A stretch of DNA of 64,000 bases, taken from assembly GCA_964477035.1 (NCBI GenBank), contig CAYZCW010000005.1:1-64000 (forward strand), written 5' to 3'. Under the pieces are notes generated by a model. The model searched no databases. It had not been told where the DNA came from and worked only from the letters and a program-made list of their open reading frames with translations. Shown here piece by piece: positions 33,702 through 43,200 of this stretch. Positions within the stretch are counted from its first letter, which is position 1. The number at the start of each line of letters is the position of its first letter. A program made the position numbers and the translations under genes. This DNA is from SLSG01 sp964477035 (lineage in GTDB: Bacteria; Bacteroidota; Bacteroidia; Bacteroidales; UBA7960).

Positions 33702-36437
33702 ATGAAGTACGTTGGCGCCATTGCCCCCCTGATTGCCCTGACGCCCGCCTTGTCTGTTCCCAATGAGGCCAGGGCACAGGACCTTCCCAATATCGTGGTG
33801 GTCATGATCGACGACCTGGGCTACGGGGAATTTCCCAGCTATGGAAATACGTTTAATGAAACACCCCATATCGACCGGCTGGCCGGAGAAGGAATCCTGT
33901 TCACGAACGCCTATGCCCCCGCCCCTGTTTGCTCGCCGGCCAGGGCATCCTATTACACGGGGCAATACACCCCCAGGCACGGGATACTGGATTTCATTCC
34001 CCGCAATTCCCCCCTGTACCTCAACCCGGACGACCATGTGACCATGAACGAAGCGCTTAAAGACGCCGGTTATTATACCGGGGTGATTGGCAAATGGCAC
34101 CTGGACACAGATTTTGCAAATCCGCTTGGCGGGCCGGAAGCCCATGGGTTTGACTGGGTCTTCGGAACCGAAACCGATTATATTGCGGGGGGAGACTATT
34201 TCTTCCCCTATTCGAAAATCTCCACCATCACAACCGGGGAGGAGAATGAGTTTCTGCCGGACCGGCTCTTTGCAGAGGCGCGGCAATTCATGGAAGACCG
34301 GGCGGGCGGGCCATTTTTTCTTTCTTTGCAGCTTTTCAGCGTCCACATGACCCTGGAGGCCCCACACGAGCTCGTGAGTAAATACAAAGCCAAATACGAG
34401 GCAAAATACGGGCCTGGATCATCCGCCCATTTCGACAACTCCAGCCCCAGGCATGCAGGGGCCCCGGACAACCCGTATATGGCGGGCATGCTGGAACGCA
34501 TCGATGCCGGGGTCGGAAGCATCATGCAGAAGCTTGAGGAACTGGGACTGGCAGAGAATACGATCCTGGTGGTGACTTCCGACAATGGGGGCGACGAGTA
34601 TGTGGCCAATAACGGGGGCTTGCGGGCCGCCAAAACCTGGTTGTATGAAGGAGGCATCAGGGTCCCGCTGATCATTCGTTACCCCGCGATGGGCCTCAGC
34701 GGAGCGGTCGATCACAGCCCGGTGAATTTCATCGATTTTTACCCGACATTCCTGGAGCTGGCCGGGGGATCCACCACCCAACTGCTGGACGGGGTCAGCA
34801 TCGCGCCCCTGCTGCAGGGCGGATCCATCGATCGGGATGAAATGTACTGGTACTACCCGGCAGGCATTAACACCTGGAATGCGAGAAAAGCCTGCGTTAT
34901 ACGTAAAGGGGATCACAAGCTGATCTACCGCTTCGGGCTGGCCCCGGATTTTTATGAGTTATACAACCTGGCGGAGGATTCTGGCGAGCAGGTTAACCTG
35001 TACAATACCCACCCGGGCAAGTCGGCCGAGCTGAAGGCCCGGCTGGATGAATGGATGGATGAAATGGGCCTCCTTAAATGGGCGGAAGGGGAAGACAAGG
35101 TGTTTGACTTCGAAACGGACTTTCCCGCCGCCTACGGCACGAACGGAAACATTATCGGACCCGGCAACCCGGCAAACGACCAGGAAGATGTTCACAACGA
35201 ATATTTCGTCCGGGTGGCCAATCCCTTTCCCGGCGGACTGAACAGCAGCGATACCGTGGGCCGGTTTACCCGCCTGAAGACGGGATATTGGTGGGGGTAT
35301 GCCTGGTTCAACTTCGGGCCGGTCTATGTGTCGGCCACCGAAGCCACCCCCAAGTACGTCCACGTCATGGTCAACAAGCCACTGACATCCCGGGTCTGCA
35401 TTCAGATGGTGGGGCCCAACAATTTTTCCACCCCGGAAGTTGTCCGCGTAAACAGCCGGGAAAACGAGTGGGAGGATCTTGTATTCGAAGTGACCAACCC
35501 GGGTTGGTACAACCAGATTCAGATCAAACCCGACTTTGAAAATTCGGCAAATCCCCCCTATCCGGGCCGCCTTTCCGAGGACATCCACATATACATCGAT
35601 GAGATTCTCATCAATGACGACCCCACCCCCCGCGGGGGCAGCCTGGAAGAATTCGGGGAGAAACTGATTCTGGACTTTGAGGAGGGGTTTTACGGACGGT
35701 ACGGAACCAATGGCAATGGCAGCGGATACGGCGAGAACCACCCGGCTTTCCAGGTCGTGGACAATCCCGGCCCTTCCGGACTGAACCCAAGCCCTAAAGT
35801 GGGCCGGTTTCAGCGCAAGCAACAAGGCAACTGGTGGGCCTATGCCTGGTTTGAGTTTGAGCCGCTGGAAATCACACAGGTCCCCGTGTATGTTCACGTG
35901 CTTGTCAACAAACCCCTGCTTTCCCCTGTCACGATCCAGATCAAGGACAGGCATGCCCAGCCCGCCAGCAACAGCGGGGAAATCATCAACCACAACCAGG
36001 CTTACATCAACGAATGGCAGGATATGGTGTTCAAGATCAACAATCCGGGAACCTACTCCTATTTTGAGTTCAAGCCGGATTTTCTCAACCAGAATCCGGC
36101 GTCCCGTCTTACAGGGGACATCATGATCTATTTCGACGGGATCATCGTCAGTGACGACCCCAGTCCGAGGACCGTTACCACCCGGACCGGCCCGGGGCCT
36201 GAGGCTGAAGGGCTCAGGGTGTATCCGACGCTGACACGCGACCGGGTGTTTCTAAGCCGCCATGAGGAGGCGCCGGTCAAGGTGAGAATATTTGACATCA
36301 AGGGAACCCTGATGACTGAACAGCTGCTTGAGGGCCAGTCGGGAACCTTCGATTTTTCGGCCTATTCCCCGGGAATGTACATCCTGCAATACAGGGGGCA
36401 CCAAAGCACCCGCAGCACAAAAATCATCAAACACTGA
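33702..36437 (+). CDS. S1-family sulfatase with two unrecognised beta modules and a T9SS C-terminal domain
   Basis: A 911-residue secreted sulfatase. The signal peptide ends near EARAQ (residue 26). The alkaline-phosphatase-fold domain (27-460) has metal ligands in VVVMIDDLGYG (D37, D38), the formylglycine site C-S-P-A-R (77-81), VIGKWHLD and LVVTSDNGGDE. Two homologous modules follow at about 468-643 and 657-823, each with YGTNGN, a VGRF(T/Q)R motif and W-W-(G/A)-Y-A-W-F, ending NDDPTPR or SDDPSPR. The last about 75 residues (LRVYPTLTRDRVFL to the end) are a T9SS sorting domain, so the protein reaches the cell surface or medium. The substrate sulfate ester is unknown. It opens the plus-strand trio. 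Confidence 0.93.
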   Translation: MKYVGAIAPLIALTPALSVPNEARAQDLPNIVVVMIDDLGYGEFPSYGNTFNETPHIDRLAGEGILFTNAYAPAPVCSPARASYYTGQYTPRHGILDFIPRNSPLYLNPDDHVTMNEALKDAGYYTGVIGKWHLDTDFANPLGGPEAHGFDWVFGTETDYIAGGDYFFPYSKISTITTGEENEFLPDRLFAEARQFMEDRAGGPFFLSLQLFSVHMTLEAPHELVSKYKAKYEAKYGPGSSAHFDNSSPRHAGAPDNPYMAGMLERIDAGVGSIMQKLEELGLAENTILVVTSDNGGDEYVANNGGLRAAKTWLYEGGIRVPLIIRYPAMGLSGAVDHSPVNFIDFYPTFLELAGGSTTQLLDGVSIAPLLQGGSIDRDEMYWYYPAGINTWNARKACVIRKGDHKLIYRFGLAPDFYELYNLAEDSGEQVNLYNTHPGKSAELKARLDEWMDEMGLLKWAEGEDKVFDFETDFPAAYGTNGNIIGPGNPANDQEDVHNEYFVRVANPFPGGLNSSDTVGRFTRLKTGYWWGYAWFNFGPVYVSATEATPKYVHVMVNKPLTSRVCIQMVGPNNFSTPEVVRVNSRENEWEDLVFEVTNPGWYNQIQIKPDFENSANPPYPGRLSEDIHIYIDEILINDDPTPRGGSLEEFGEKLILDFEEGFYGRYGTNGNGSGYGENHPAFQVVDNPGPSGLNPSPKVGRFQRKQQGNWWAYAWFEFEPLEITQVPVYVHVLVNKPLLSPVTIQIKDRHAQPASNSGEIINHNQAYINEWQDMVFKINNPGTYSYFEFKPDFLNQNPASRLTGDIMIYFDGIIVSDDPSPRTVTTRTGPGPEAEGLRVYPTLTRDRVFLSRHEEAPVKVRIFDIKGTLMTEQLLEGQSGTFDFSAYSPGMYILQYRGHQSTRSTKIIKH

Positions 36438-36483
36438 TGGCTTGAATACAAAAACAAAGACAACCATAACCAAAACCAAAACC

Positions 36484-38052
36484 ATGAAGTATTCCGTTAC
36501 ACTGGGATCCGCCCTGACCATCGCATCGGCCTTTTCCTCCGGCGGTGAGGCCCGGGCGCAGGAAAGACCCAACATTTTATTTGCCTTTGGGGATGACTGG
36601 GGCAGGTATGCCAGCATCTACCACGAGGTGGAGGGGGGCAATACGGTGAACGCCCTGATTCAGACCCCCAACATCGACCGGGTGGCCAAAGAGGGAATCC
36701 TCTTTACCAATGCGCATGTCACGGCGCCACAATGCACTCCCTGCCGGAGCTCCCTGTTGTCGGGACAGTATTTCTGGAGAACGGAACGGGGGGCGATCCT
36801 CCAGGGTGCCGTCTGGAACGAAGAGATTCCCTCTTATCCTCTCATCCTGAAGGAGCATGGATACCATATCGGAAGAACATATAAGGTGTGGTTCCCGGGG
36901 GCGCCCCCCAATGCCCCTTATGGCGGGGCCGGCAATACCTTTGAACCCTATGGGAACGACTTCAACCGATTCTCGCAAACCGTTTTAAGACATTCCTCCC
37001 AGTCACAAATCGACGCGGAGATCGAACGGCTTTTCAGCGAGGTGGAGGGAAATTTCCAGGGTTTTCTGGATGCCCGCCCGGAAGGGCAGCCCTTCTGTTA
37101 CTGGTGGGGGCCATGGAATACCCACCGGGAGTGGGCCAGGGGCTCGGGGAAAAAACTCTGGAATATTGATCCGGACGATCTGATTGGCAGGCTTCCCGAG
37201 GGATACCCGGATGTTCATGAAATCCGCGAAGACTTTGCCGACTATCTCGGAGAGGTGGTGGCGTTCGACCACGCCCTTGGATTGATCCTCAACAAGCTGG
37301 AAGAGATCGGGGAGTTGGACAACACATTGATCGTGGTAAGCGGGGATCATGGCATACCCGGCTTCCCCAGGGCGAAATCAAACCTCTACGGGCTGGGCAC
37401 CCATGTGGCCATGGCCGTGCGGTACCCCGCCATGATCGAAGAAGGCCGGATTGTGGATGACATGGTCAACCTGATGGACCTCGCGCCGACATTCCTGGAA
37501 ATGGGGGGCGTGGACATCCCGGAGGTCATGACGGGCAAAAGCCTGGTTCCCGTTTTTGCAGCCCCCGGAAGCGGCATGATCGACCCGGACCGCAACTATG
37601 TGGTCACCGGCTTTGAGAGACATGTCGCTGCTGCCAGGCCCGGGAACCGGGGTTATCCCTCGAGGGCAATCACCAAAATCGTGGATGGAAAGCAATACAA
37701 GTACATCCGCAACTTCCGGCCGGAACGCTGGCCTATCGGCACCCGGGACAACAACTTTCCGGACATTGACGGGGGACCGACCAAGGCCTGGTACCTGAGC
37801 AATTTTTGCAATCCCGAGTTCTCATACTATATCGACCTCGCGTTTGGCAAGCGTCCTTATGAAGAGTTTTACGCCCTTGAAGAGGATCCTTATGAGGTAA
37901 ACAACCTGGCGGGAGACCCGGGCCATGCAGACCTGAAAAAACGCCTTTCTGACAAGCTGGATGAGGTCCTCCTGGAGACAGACGACCCCAGAATGGTCGA
38001 GGGCATTTCGGTGTTTGACCGGTACCCATATACCATTCACCACACCCAATGA
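36484..38052 (+). CDS. S1-family sulfatase with C-T-P-C-R active-site motif
   Basis: A 522-residue secreted sulfatase starting at the ATG at 36484; its signal peptide (MKYSVTLGSALTIASAFSSG then GEARAQ) is clearly related to that of the preceding sulfatase. Metal ligands lie in ILFAFGDDWGRYA (D37, D38); the modified Cys is in APQCTPCRSSLLSG (C84, R88); IVVSGDHGIPG supplies Asp and His. It resembles the S1 branch that includes N-sulfoglucosamine sulfohydrolase-like enzymes, but I cannot fix the subfamily. There is no T9SS domain, so it is probably periplasmic. It lies 46 bp after the first sulfatase in the same operon. Confidence 0.92.
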   Translation: MKYSVTLGSALTIASAFSSGGEARAQERPNILFAFGDDWGRYASIYHEVEGGNTVNALIQTPNIDRVAKEGILFTNAHVTAPQCTPCRSSLLSGQYFWRTERGAILQGAVWNEEIPSYPLILKEHGYHIGRTYKVWFPGAPPNAPYGGAGNTFEPYGNDFNRFSQTVLRHSSQSQIDAEIERLFSEVEGNFQGFLDARPEGQPFCYWWGPWNTHREWARGSGKKLWNIDPDDLIGRLPEGYPDVHEIREDFADYLGEVVAFDHALGLILNKLEEIGELDNTLIVVSGDHGIPGFPRAKSNLYGLGTHVAMAVRYPAMIEEGRIVDDMVNLMDLAPTFLEMGGVDIPEVMTGKSLVPVFAAPGSGMIDPDRNYVVTGFERHVAAARPGNRGYPSRAITKIVDGKQYKYIRNFRPERWPIGTRDNNFPDIDGGPTKAWYLSNFCNPEFSYYIDLAFGKRPYEEFYALEEDPYEVNNLAGDPGHADLKKRLSDKLDEVLLETDDPRMVEGISVFDRYPYTIHHTQ

Positions 38053-38165
38053 GCAATGTGATCCCGCCAGGAAATTAACCACGGCATCGTCCGGCCTGGA
38101 GCATTGAAAACGATAACGGCAACAGCGATCAAATTCCACTTTCTTATTCATCAAAACCCTGAAGT

Positions 38166-40166
38166 ATGAAAACACCATTACGCACCATCATTTGTTTGTA
38201 TTTCTGGATCTGGCTGCCGGCAGCACATGCCACGGTCTACCATGTCGAAAAGACCGGGGACGACAGCAATGCGGGGACCAGCCCTTCAGAAGCATTTCAG
38301 ACACTGCACCGCGCCTTCCTGACCCTTGAGGACGGAGACGAGGTCGTTGTCGGAGAAGGGGTGTTTACCCTGACACGCACCCTCGAATGGGACGTGGCGC
38401 TGACCCTGACCGGGGCCGGACCGGACAAAACCATCATCCAGGCTTTGCCTGAGCCGGTTCGTGACAGGGAGTCTGTGTTTACCTATTCCGTTCTGTACAA
38501 CCAGAAGCCGCAGAACTGTGACAACACGGTTCCGGAGTCCCTGATCCGCGACCTGACCATCCGACATGGGGCGGCTCCCATCCGGGAGCCTTCTCCGACC
38601 AATGTGGGCGGGGGCGTGAAGAATTTTGCCAAACTGACCCTGTCCAACTGCGTGATCGAGGAGAACGTGGCCTTTCACGGCGGGGCCGCTTACAACGCCG
38701 GCAACCTGCACCTTGAGAACACCATCGTAAGAAACAATCATGCCTTTGGGCAGGAGGGCGCCATATTCAACGCACAGGGGGCCACCTTCACGGAAAGCGG
38801 AAGCACTTTTGAGAACAACACATCCGACCATGTGGACTCGGGAGCTTACCTGATCAATGACTTCGAAAGCGGATTTTTCGCCCGTTCCGGCACCAACGGG
38901 AACTATGAGGGCGGCCTGGTGGAAAACTCCCAGAATTTTCAGATCGTGGACAACCCGGACACCACCGGAATCAATCCCAGCGAAAAAGTGGGGCGGTTCA
39001 CCAGAGACGTGCGTGGCAACTGGTGGGCCTACGCCTGGTTTGAGTTTGAGGACATCACGATCAACGACACCCCCAAGTACCTCCACATGATGATCTATAA
39101 ACCGGTTATTTCCAATGTCTGCGTGCAGGTCAAGAACGGCCATCAGCCGACCGGGGGCAACAACACCGGTGAAATCGTTCATACGGGCCAGACAAAGGAA
39201 AGCGAATGGGAAGACCTGGTCTTCGAAATCAACAAGCCGGGGACCTATTCCTACATTGAGATCAAGCCGGATTTTATCAATGCCACCGTATCCGACCGCC
39301 TGAGCGGGGACATCGAAATTTATTTTGACAACATCGTGATCAACGATGATCCGGAGCCGAGAACCCGTGCCGAAGAAACCCTGGGCGCCTTCCCTTTTCC
39401 GGTGGGGGTTTTTGAGGAAACCCCGGTAGAAGACCTCTTCAAACCCGACGGTGTCAGCGAGTTCCTGGAGTTCTCCTCCCTGTTCTACACGGACAACCTG
39501 GAGTTCAACTACAACTATCCTGTGGGGTATTTCCGCCCCTACGGCTGGCCGGAAGGGGATTATGATGAGGAAAAATTCCTCGAGTTCACCATCTCGCCCA
39601 AGGAAGACGCCCTTTACGGGGTGTCACGAATTGAGATCAACCACAAGGCAAACACCCAGGTGCTGGGGCCCGGGAAGGTGCTGGTCACCGTGTCAGATGA
39701 CGGTAAAGAAACCTTTGAACCCATTGCCGTTCTGGAGGTGAAGCGGGATGCTTTCAACACGGACCAGATTCACCTGAGCAACCCGGGGGGCGGCGACACC
39801 CTGACTTTCCGGTTTCATGCCTATGAGTCGCTTCTGGGCACCACCGGTCAGCGGGATTTTTGGATCATTACGGGAATGGCTGTTTATGGAACGGCTTATG
39901 CTGACCCCACAACTGATTATGTCAGCCTTCCGGAGCCGAAAGGGCTCATGGTTTATCCCAATCCAAGCGAAGGCATTGTCCATGTAAACCTGCCTCCAGA
40001 CAAGATCTCTGTATTGAAAGTCTACGACCTGACCGGACGGCAGGTCATGACCAGGGAAGCCACCGGGCTGTATCAGCTGGACCTCTCAGGCCGGAGGCCC
40101 GGCTTGTATCTCTTGCAGGTACATTCTGAGTGGGGAACAGAAGTGGTAAAGGTCCTGTTAAACTAA
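38166..40166 (+). CDS. Parallel beta-helix protein with a shared glycan-module and T9SS domain
   Basis: A 666-residue secreted protein. After the signal peptide (LYFWIWLPAAHA), residues about 25-225 form a right-handed parallel beta-helix (VYHVEKTGDDSNAGTSPSEA; GDEVVVGEGVFTLTRTLEW; LTLSNCVIEENVAFHGGAAY; NLHLENTIVRNNHAFG), the fold of many polysaccharide lyases and some glycosidases. Residues about 230-400 are the same module found twice in the sulfatase at 33702 (RSGTNGN, VGRFTR, NWWAYAWFEFE, NDDPEPR). Residues about 410-580 look like a further beta domain with ISPKEDALYGVSRIEINHKA. The last 75 residues (LMVYPNPSEGIVHV onward) are a T9SS sorting domain. I see no catalytic set that fixes an activity. 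Confidence 0.8.
   Translation: MKTPLRTIICLYFWIWLPAAHATVYHVEKTGDDSNAGTSPSEAFQTLHRAFLTLEDGDEVVVGEGVFTLTRTLEWDVALTLTGAGPDKTIIQALPEPVRDRESVFTYSVLYNQKPQNCDNTVPESLIRDLTIRHGAAPIREPSPTNVGGGVKNFAKLTLSNCVIEENVAFHGGAAYNAGNLHLENTIVRNNHAFGQEGAIFNAQGATFTESGSTFENNTSDHVDSGAYLINDFESGFFARSGTNGNYEGGLVENSQNFQIVDNPDTTGINPSEKVGRFTRDVRGNWWAYAWFEFEDITINDTPKYLHMMIYKPVISNVCVQVKNGHQPTGGNNTGEIVHTGQTKESEWEDLVFEINKPGTYSYIEIKPDFINATVSDRLSGDIEIYFDNIVINDDPEPRTRAEETLGAFPFPVGVFEETPVEDLFKPDGVSEFLEFSSLFYTDNLEFNYNYPVGYFRPYGWPEGDYDEEKFLEFTISPKEDALYGVSRIEINHKANTQVLGPGKVLVTVSDDGKETFEPIAVLEVKRDAFNTDQIHLSNPGGGDTLTFRFHAYESLLGTTGQRDFWIITGMAVYGTAYADPTTDYVSLPEPKGLMVYPNPSEGIVHVNLPPDKISVLKVYDLTGRQVMTREATGLYQLDLSGRRPGLYLLQVHSEWGTEVVKVLLN
38854..39365 (+). 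other. Copy of the recurring 150-180-residue beta module (locus-specific)
   Basis: This span encodes residues about 230-400 of the beta-helix protein. The same pattern recurs at about 35103-35635 and 35670-36170 (sulfatase), 44600-45056 (propeller protein) and 58345-58890 (operon-leading secreted protein). All copies share an opening (D/T)FE, the central VxNPxxxxxNxS element and a closing strand with an Asp-Asp or Asp-Glu pair (IYFDNIVINDDP, WYFDDIRFN, VYIDEIIIDSDP). Confidence 0.6.
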
Positions 40167-40215
40167 GGACACACCCCGCCGGGAGGGCCGGCGCACCCAT
40201 TTACCGGGAAACGCT

Positions 40216-43200
40216 TTATTGCTCCACAGAGGACAAAAAGGTTTCCCGGTATTTTTTTGGAGAAACCCCGAAGTTTTCCTTAAAGGCCCGGCTAAAATAA
40301 TACGGATCATTGAATCCCACCTCATAAGCAATCTCGGAAATGCCCATTTCGGTTTCTTTTAATAGCCGGGCCGCTTTCTTCAGCCTGACCACCTGAACAA
40401 ATTTGTTGGCCGACAAGCCGGTGATGGACTTCATCTTTCTATACAGGGTGGACTTGCTCAGGCCGATTTCCTGGGCAAACCTGTTTACATCAAAATCCAC
40501 GTCGGACAGGTGTGTGTTCACCGTTTCGAAGATTCCTTTCAGCAACTCTTCGTCCGGATTGGAATACGTGATTTCCTCCAGGGTAACATCCAGGTCCTGC
40601 TGGAACTTCTGTTTTAAGACGTGGCTGTCTTTCAACAGGTTTTCAATCCTTGATATCAGAAGCTCGATCTCGAAAGGCTTTGAAATAAACGCGTCCGCCC
40701 CCGATTTATACCCGATCAGCTTATCCTGATCTTCCGACAACACCGTAAGAAGGACCACCCGGATATGGCTCGTGGTGAAGGTGTTCTTTATTTTTGAACA
40801 CAACTCGTAGCCGTTGAGTTTGGGCATCATGATGTCACTCACAATGATGTCAGGATTTTCGGCCTGGGCCATCTTAAAGGCCTCGAGACCATTGGCGGCG
40901 GTAAGGACCTTGAATTTCTCATCGAGTGTGTCTTTCAGGAAGTCCCGGAGCTCCTTCACATCCTCTGCAACAAGGATCGTCGGACGGTGCCCGGGGGGCA
41001 GGAAGGAACCCCCGTTATGCAGCACAACACCCTCCGGACACTTGCAGGCGTTAAGCGATAAATACTCCCCGTTGCTGCCGGCCAGGGAGGCCTGCAGATC
41101 GACCGGGATTTTCACCACAAAGGTTGTCTCCACGTTTTCCAGACTGTAGACGTCGATGCTTCCCTTGTGCAACTCCACCAGGTTTTTTGTATAGGCCAGC
41201 CCGATCCCCGTTCCCTGGTTCAGATCCCCGTTCCCATTGGAAGAGAAATTCCTTTCGAAGATCTTCTTCAGGACATCCGAAGGAATCCCTTTCCCTGAGT
41301 TTTTGATGTTTATCACCAGGTTGGCGCCCTTCAGGTACGCTTCCACCGAGATGAACCCATCCTTGGGGGTATTGCTGAATGCGTTGATCAGCAAATTGTT
41401 CAGCACCTTTTCCAGCTTGATCACATCCAGGCAGGCCGGTGACACGGAGTCATCCACGACACAGGTAAAGTTGATGCCGTTGGCCTCGGCAATCCAGATA
41501 AAGCTTTCCGATACATTGTCCAGGATCTCCCGGATATCTGCGTTTTCCAGCCTGAGCTCGTCCATGTCCCTGCCTGCATTCCGGAAGCCCAGCAACTCAT
41601 TGATCAGGTGCAGGAGCCGTTCGCCATTCTTTTTGATCAGCGACAGGTACCACTCCTTTTGCTCCCGGGTGATGCCCTCGTCCTTGATGAGCCTGTTAAT
41701 GGGGCCCTGAATGAGTGTCAGCGGGGTCTTGAATTCATGAGATATGTTGGTGAAGAATTCGATTTTCGCATCATTGATGTCCTTGATCTTCTGCTTTTCC
41801 ATCTTCTCGATCCGCAGGGCAATTTTCACTTTCGCCCGGGTATACAGCAAAACCAGGATGACAATGCAGATGGCCAGCCCCACCCCGGCAAATACCGTCT
41901 TGGCAAGCATGGTCCCATACCACCTGGGTTGTACCATTATGGCCAGCGCTTTCTCATTATCCTGCAACCCGCCCACCTTGTCCACGGTCCTCACCCTGAA
42001 TACATACCGTCCGGGGTCCAGGTTATTATACTTTGCCACCCTGTTGCCCCCTACAAAATCCCACTCCTTGTCCACCCCGTCCATGAACACGGCATATCTT
42101 ACCTTATTTCCATCCCGCAGGTTGACCCCTGAATAGGAAACGCTGAAGGAGTTCAGCCCGGGATCTAGACTAAGTTCTTCCATATAGTTGATCGTTCTCC
42201 CAAGTCCGGAGCCTTCTGCTTCGTTGTCGGGAAAATCAATAGCGGAAAGATGGAGCCTCGGCACGTACTCCTCAAACACCTGCAATTCCGGGTCCACAAT
42301 GACCAGGCCCTGGGTGCTGCCGAAATACAATTTTCCGTTGACCCTCGCAGCCGAGTTGTAATTGAACCGGTTGGTCGGCAGCCCGTCATAGACGGTAAAA
42401 ACCTCGAAGCTTTCAAAGTCGCGTGTTTTAACCAGGCCGTTGTTGGTTGTCAGCCACACAGAATGGCTGTTGTCTTCCACAATGCCATAGATCGTGTTGT
42501 CCGGGAGCCCGTCATCCAGGGTCAGGTGCCGCTGGGTGCCGGAATCCGGATCATAAATGATCAGCCCTTGTTTTTCCGTGCCGATCAACATTTCACCATT
42601 CTCACGCATGAGAAGGGTAATGGTTTGTTGTACCGGCATGGGGACATGTTGCAGCTGAAATCCTTTGCCCTTGTTCAGAATAAACACTCCCTGGCCAAAA
42701 GTGCACACCCAGATATTGCCCTGCCGGTCTTCTTCGATATCCCAGATGAACTGCCCTCCCAGCACATTCCCGTGAACGCGTTCAAACGTTCCGTTGCCGT
42801 AGTTGTACCTGTTCAGGCCACCCCTTGTGCCAATCCACAAATTATTGTCCGAGTCATTGTATATCCGGTAAATGCTGTTGTTCGAAATGCTTCGGGGGTC
42901 GTCAGAGTGTCTGAAATGTACGAATGACTTCGCCCCGGGCTTGAGGAGGTTCAACCCTCCGGTATAGGTGCCCGCCCACAGGTTTCCCAGGTGATCGCGG
43001 CAGAGGGCGTGGATGTTATCGTAGGACAACCCGCTGTTGTCCCGGGTAAAGTGTTCAAAATAATTGTCGCTTATTCTAAAGCGGTTTAGGCCATTGTCTT
43101 CCGTGCCGACCCACAGAACATCGCCATCCTGTATGATGGGCCCGATAGCCTTTCCGCTGATTCTGGACGAAGACCCGTCAGGCAGGTGGGTCTGAATAAA

